Translations under genes and position numbers: made by a program
Assembly (NCBI GenBank): GCA_029204225.1
Contig: CM055095.1
Location: 12,123,506-12,187,505, forward strand
From: Diphasiastrum complanatum
Taxonomy: Eukaryota; Streptophyta; Lycopodiopsida; Lycopodiales; Lycopodiaceae
DNA length: 64,000 nt
Reading direction: 5' to 3'
Shown: positions 59,601-64,000 of the stretch, piece by piece
Layout: each line of letters starts with the position of its first letter
Position numbering within the stretch: position 1 is the first letter of the stretch
Notes under the pieces: model-generated
Databases searched by the model: none
Seen by the model: only the letters and a program-made list of their open reading frames with translations
Told to the model about the DNA's origin: nothing

Positions 59601-60029
59601 ATAGATGTAAAGGTAGGGATCAGTTAAGAGCAGACTGAATGACCCAGTCGAGATCTAACAGAATGGTTCGGGTGAGACTTGAAGCTATGACTTGTTCCGT
59701 CGACTTCCGAAGCAGTTTGGAACAAAGGTTGGAAAAAGGTTTTGTGAACTGCTTGGTGTAAGGAAAAGTGGAATAAAAGATTGAACTTTGAAGTATCGAT
59801 TTCCTTCTTAATAGTGAACAAGAGCTACGATGTGTGCTCCAGCCACACTATCCCTTAGCGTGGCATTGTGCAAAAAGATATGACAATAAGTTCTAAAACC
59901 TAGCAGATTCTTGGCGCATTAGGTTTTCTGAAATGGGTGTTGATGACCCCCCATTGCTAGGAACATGAAAAAAGATTGCATGTCACTGAGGTGTAAATGA
60001 CTTTGTTTTGAGTTGTTTTATAGCCGTGG

Positions 60030-60290
60030 AGGCCTGACTCAGCTTGGTCGAGATTTTAAACAGACTGGCTCGATCAAGATTTGACATGGAGGCTCGGTCG
60101 GTTTTAAACAGAGAGGACACGGTCGAGAGCTAGCTTAAAGACTCGGTCTAGAGGACTCAGTCAAGATTTGACTGAGAGGACTCGGTCGAGAGCCTAACTC
60201 AAAGAATCGGTCAAGATGACTGGAGGACTCGGTTGAGATCTGACTAGAGGACTCGGTCGAGATCTCAAGTGGATGTTCGGTTGAGTGCTT
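60030..60290 (+). repeat. degenerate tandem repeat of gaggactcggtcgagat type
   Basis: About eight imperfect copies of a 25-45 base unit built on actcggtcgaga and (t/c)tgact. A looser copy lies near 59640. Confidence 0.75.
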
Positions 60291-60700
60291 ATGTAAATTG
60301 ACTTTGTTGGAGAATTTTTTGAAGAAAAAAATGACCATGATTAAGCATGAGAAAGTTCTCAGTTGGATAGGTGGTCTTAATTACCAGAGTTTGCTATTGT
60401 TGAAAAAAATGAGGTCTCAGAATTTCAGAAGGAATATGGACCTACAGATCTAGTTGTAAAATCTATTCTTTGAAGCTATACCATGAGGTGGACCTGTAAC
60501 AAATGCATCAAAGAATATGATGAAAAAAGAATTTTGTAATGACAAACATAAGTAGTAAATAAGTACAAAAATAATAAAATCAGAAACAAAAACAATGTAT
60601 ATACAAAATGAGGCGTGTGGCAATTAGATGGGGTCAATAAAAAACAACTCTTCATAGTGTCGCTGTAGATGACCGCCATTGACGACAATAAAAGGAATAC

Positions 60701-60925
60701 TCAGTCAAGTGTTTCTAATTGGACGGCTCCATTGGAGAAGACTTTATGGATAACATATGGTCCTTCACTTTTGAATTTTAATTTTTCAGGGTGCTTCTTG
60801 GAGGTATAAAGAAGCACTTGCACATCATGAAAAATGAGGTTAGAATCCACAAAGGTTGTTGGAGAGCGAGCAAGAATATTTATGGAGAGGAGAAAAAATA
60901 TGCTTGCCCAAATGAGTTGTCGCAA
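60701..60925 (-). pseudogene. Ty3/gypsy integrase C-terminal (GPY/F) remnant
   Basis: Minus-strand KKHPEKLKFKSEGPYVIHKV followed by FSNGAVQLETLD matches the GPY/F module found at the end of gypsy integrases. Only this tail is clear; the sequence upstream on that strand is too decayed to read. Confidence 0.7.
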
Positions 60926-61506
60926 TTTGTACTATTCTTGGAAGCAAAAAGCTTGTTGTGAGCCTAGTAAGAACTTGTGCATTATACATGACAAAATCGA
61001 TCAGATGAAGACATGCATACCATGACTAGAGCCACATCCAAAAAGTTTAAGTCGTGTGATGCAGTCCCTATATCCTTAATAGGCATGCTAACACATGAAC
61101 ATGGAAAAGGTGCATACGGTCATTTTGCAATGGGATATTGGTCTTTTGATCCAAATTTCACAATTGGATGACTAGCACGATGTTTGAGACATTTAGAGCT
61201 TCCAGATGACGATGGAAAGCGATCTCCATCTTAGTGGTATGCCATAACAATCCATTTTTGGAGGACTATTGGTGAGGTAGGCATTCAATTTTTACCAACA
61301 AATACAAAACAGGGCAAAAAAATCATCAACAAAAAATGTAGATATGCCCATGAACATAAGCCATTCTTTGAGTCAAAATGGTCACTTGAAAGCGTTGCCA
61401 AGAACTCCCTACTTACAACTTGATAATTGTGGTAGTGAGAACAAAAATAGATACTTGTTTGCATTTCTCTCCCTTCTTACAACAAGGAACATTTTTGAAG
61501 AAATCT

Positions 61507-61746
61507 AATTTGAGTGAAAAACTACAAGAGAGAGACCTTAGTGAGTTTCTAGAGACAATCAAATCCATTTCTTGGCAAGATTTGTTTGAAAGTAGTTTTC
61601 ACTTCATCTTATCTTCATTCCAGCTTTGTGAGGGAGTGATAGAACTGTGATTATAAGTCCATTTGTTGGATTAGAAATCAAATTTGAGTGAAACACTGCA
61701 AGTGTGAGACCTTTGTGAGTTTCAAGTCAATCAAATCTATTTCTTG
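61507..61746 (+). repeat. imperfect direct repeat before the gag ORF
   Basis: About 70 bases (aatttgagtgaaa, gagacctt, gtgagtttc, caatcaaatc, atttcttg) occur at 61507-61576 and again at 61678-61746. This may be leader sequence of the element that follows. Confidence 0.6.
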
Positions 61747-63147
61747 TTTGTAGAAGTCACTTATAAGATGGGATCTGCTGGAGCATACCTTCTAGAAGCT
61801 AGTGAGAGATTGAATTCTACAAATTATGCTATTTGGAAGGTTAGGATGGAGTCACTCTTGGTGCTCCAAGACCTTCATGACTTCTTGATTGAAGATGAAG
61901 ATGAACCTCTAGGTGCACAGGAGTTAGTTAGATACAAGAAGAGATCTAGGCTTGCACTTCATTGTGTGAAGATGAATGTGAGCAATGATTTGTTGAGAGA
62001 AGTATCAGCATGTACTAGTGCTAAAGAGGCTTGGGAGTATTTAAAGTCAATCTATGAATCTAGTAACACTTCAAGAGTACTCATGCTTAGAAATCAGATT
62101 TTGCAAAGCATGAAGAGAAGTGAGGAGAGTGCACAGGATTATGTACTCAGAATCAAGTCTCTAAATAGGGAGTTGGCTTCCATTGGAGAGAAGATTCATG
62201 ATGGAGAGCTTGTACAAATTGTTCTTAATGGTGTAGGAGATGACTTTGCAAATTGGGTCCAAAGTTTTGCCATCCAAGACACTTTGCCAACTATAGAAAA
62301 ACTTCAAAGTGTATTAGTGGCTGAAGAGTGTAGGATGCTCCATGCAAAATCTAGGATGAGTTCCTTGTCTTTGCAGGATGGTGATGAGAAAGCCAATTTC
62401 TCATTCAAGGGCAAAAAGAAGACCAATGGAAAGAAGAAGCATCCAAAGGAGGCCAAAGAAGAGGATGATGCATCAAGCTCAAAGGACAAGTCAAAGAAAA
62501 AATGCTTCTTTTGTGAAAAGAAGGGGCATTATGCATCTGAATGCTACAAGAGGCTAAGAGCACAAGTGGAGGAGGACAAACAAGGAAACCTTGCAAAGGA
62601 GGAGGAGGAGGATGAAGTAGATGTATTCTTGATGGCATCTACATCCTCACCAACAAGCAATAGCAATTCAAGAGACAATTGGTGGATCGACAGTGGGGCT
62701 AGCTCCCACATGTCTTGTGAAAAGGAATTTTTCTCAACCTTACACTCATTCAATGATGGTAAAAAGTTTGCTTTTACTGCAAATGATGAAGAGTGTAGGA
62801 TAGATGGTGTTGGCACCATCTCTTTGTGTCTAGAATCCTCAAAATGCATGGATCTAGAAAATGTCCTTTATGTACCATCAATCACCAAGAATATGCTTAG
62901 TGTTGGTCTACTCTTAGAAAGTGGTTTGGATGTCCACTTTAAGCATGGTGTTTGCTTCATCTTGAGGAATGATGTTTGCATTGCAAAGAGATTTAAACAT
63001 GGAAGATTGTTTAAGTTGGAAGCTACTGTTGCTTTTGAAAGAATGAGCTTGGAAAAGGAGGAGATCACTCAAGAGGAGATCTTGGCAAAGTGTGATCTTG
63101 CTTGCATTGAGGAGGAGCATCAAAAGGGGGAATATCTTGAGGATTAG
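61744..63147 (+). CDS. Ty1/copia Gag-protease ORF (element U)
   Basis: An uninterrupted frame of 467 codons; the likely start is ATG 61768 (MGSAGAYLLEASERLNSTNY). Gag domain residues follow (LNSTNYAIWKVRMESLLVL, TSAKEAWEYLKSIYES, RVLMLRNQILQSMKRSE), then a Lys-rich linker, the zinc knuckle CFFCEKKGHYASEC (62509-62550) with the intact C-C-H-C set, and the protease WWIDSGASSHMSCEKEF with the catalytic DSG. A pre-integrase-like block (LENVLYVPSITKNMLSVGLL, RLFKLEAT) comes next. Instead of the integrase zinc finger, the frame ends with a Glu-rich tail (EKEEITQEEILAKC) and a stop. The open frame suggests a fairly recent copy. No LTR or primer site was found upstream. Confidence 0.85.
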   Translation: MFVEVTYKMGSAGAYLLEASERLNSTNYAIWKVRMESLLVLQDLHDFLIEDEDEPLGAQELVRYKKRSRLALHCVKMNVSNDLLREVSACTSAKEAWEYLKSIYESSNTSRVLMLRNQILQSMKRSEESAQDYVLRIKSLNRELASIGEKIHDGELVQIVLNGVGDDFANWVQSFAIQDTLPTIEKLQSVLVAEECRMLHAKSRMSSLSLQDGDEKANFSFKGKKKTNGKKKHPKEAKEEDDASSSKDKSKKKCFFCEKKGHYASECYKRLRAQVEEDKQGNLAKEEEEDEVDVFLMASTSSPTSNSNSRDNWWIDSGASSHMSCEKEFFSTLHSFNDGKKFAFTANDEECRIDGVGTISLCLESSKCMDLENVLYVPSITKNMLSVGLLLESGLDVHFKHGVCFILRNDVCIAKRFKHGRLFKLEATVAFERMSLEKEEITQEEILAKCDLACIEEEHQKGEYLED

Positions 63148-63156
63148 CCTCAAATC

Positions 63157-63924
63157 ATGAGAGTTCCAAGGGAGTCCTCAATGACAATGGCCGAGTCATC
63201 AAATTGCAAGCAAATTGTCCATTCAAGTGTGCATCTTGCAAGGGTGGTGAGAATTGGAGAGTCTACTATCTTTGAATACTTTTTGGAAAGTATTAGTAGA
63301 CATGAAATGACTTGTTTCTTACCTTTAAGATTCATGGTGTTTATTACTTTGTATGACAAGTCAATGAAATGGGATGCTTTGAAATCTACATTTGTTGTTG
63401 ATAAAGCAATTTCATTGGATAGCTATTTTTGTAATAGTTTGAATAGAGTCATAAAAGATGAAACATCATTTGCTTTGGAAATCTTTGTGTCCACATGCTT
63501 TGTGCATGATCATTCCAATGTAAGGACCAAATATTATCATATTTCAATGATAGGAATAATGGTAGTGTTTTGCTCTTCAAGTAGAGATTGTAGAATCTAC
63601 TTGTTTTCAACCAAAGAATTTGTCAATGGTGGAAATGTCATCTTTCAAGAGTGGAAGATTTGTAAACTTGAAGAAGCACCTTTGGATCAACACCTTATTC
63701 AACTCATTGATGTTTTGGAGTCAAGTCAAGTGGAGGATCAAGCTCAAGACCCGAGGACTCCAAGAAGAATCTTGAGTATCAAGATGGAGCCATCAAGGCT
63801 CAATCATATGGATCAAGCAGGGCAAGTTGTCTTTGGCAACATTATTTATGCACTTAATATTTTAATTGATGTATCTTCAAGTGCACACAATGCCTTGGAA
63901 TCCATGGCTTGGCATGATGTTTAG
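63157..63924 (+). CDS. unrecognised ORF downstream of gag-protease in element U
   Basis: A 255-codon frame (first ATG at 63187 or 63157) starts ten bases after the gag-protease stop, in another frame. It is rich in Phe, Met, Ser and Cys; examples are FLPLRFMVFITLYDKSMKW, YYHISMIGIMVVFCSSSRDC and RIYLFSTKEFVNGGNVIFQE. The C-terminal 60 residues (EDQAQDPRTPRRILSIKM) are more polar. It has no integrase or RT motif. It sits where pol would continue, as the unknown ORF of X follows its zinc knuckle. A weak pattern (YY, then C-x-x-x-S-R, then YLF) may be shared with the end of the X ORF. Confidence 0.5.
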   Translation: MRVPRESSMTMAESSNCKQIVHSSVHLARVVRIGESTIFEYFLESISRHEMTCFLPLRFMVFITLYDKSMKWDALKSTFVVDKAISLDSYFCNSLNRVIKDETSFALEIFVSTCFVHDHSNVRTKYYHISMIGIMVVFCSSSRDCRIYLFSTKEFVNGGNVIFQEWKICKLEEAPLDQHLIQLIDVLESSQVEDQAQDPRTPRRILSIKMEPSRLNHMDQAGQVVFGNIIYALNILIDVSSSAHNALESMAWHDV

Positions 63925-64000
63925 TTTTGAAGTGTGCTACATGTATATAGACACAATTATGGAACATCTTGTAAGGGATCCTCTAAGAGGTGGTGAAAGA

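Overview
The window looks like nuclear DNA of a vascular land plant with a large, repeat-rich genome. The signs are plant-type purple acid phosphatase and NCS1 transporter genes with spliceosomal introns, one 13-kb intron, stacked Ty1/copia and Ty3/gypsy LTR retrotransposons, a LINE and a tRNA-derived SINE. I cannot fix the clade from sequence alone; intron size and repeat load would suit a fern, lycophyte or gymnosperm.

Only two cellular genes are supported. (1) A complete seven-exon purple acid phosphatase of the PAP15 type on + (4570-8909), predicted as a secreted 551-residue protein with all seven metal ligands. (2) A plastid-type NCS1 nucleobase transporter on - (14976-30018). It has two exons separated by an intron of about 13.07 kb that holds an LRR receptor-kinase pseudogene, decayed gypsy fragments, a copia tail, a pair of inverted LTRs and a gypsy gag remnant.

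Layout: 1-370 gypsy protease fragment (-); 842-2210 copia fragment (+); 2900-3323 fold-back, CACTA-like repeat; 4570-8909 PAP; 8910-14975 mostly non-coding; 14976-30018 NCS1 with its intron repeats; 30243-53255 a LINE with other elements nested in it; 53310-53505 SINE; 55329-55950 gypsy integrase (-); 55960-59600 second copy of the Z-type copia lineage; 60030-60930 repeats and a gypsy integrase tail; 61744 to the end, a copia-like gag-protease ORF followed by an unrecognised ORF.

The most informative structure is the nest at 30243-53255. A LINE ORF1 is split by element W (30405-34269, TSD CTCCT) and by element Z (35127-51297, TSD AGTCC). Element Y (35450-46045, TSD CTAGC) sits in the 5' LTR of Z, and element X (35647-40983, TSD GGTGA) sits in an LTR of Y. 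LTR divergence judged by eye (Z about 12%, Y about 4%, X about 2-3%) runs in the same order as the nesting. X carries a 577-codon ORF that starts as a Gag zinc-knuckle tail and then becomes a protein I do not recognise. The gag-protease element at 61.7-64 kb has a similar Gag tail and is also followed by an unrecognised ORF where integrase and reverse transcriptase would be expected. This possible family of copia derivatives with unknown ORFs is the best candidate here for something undescribed.
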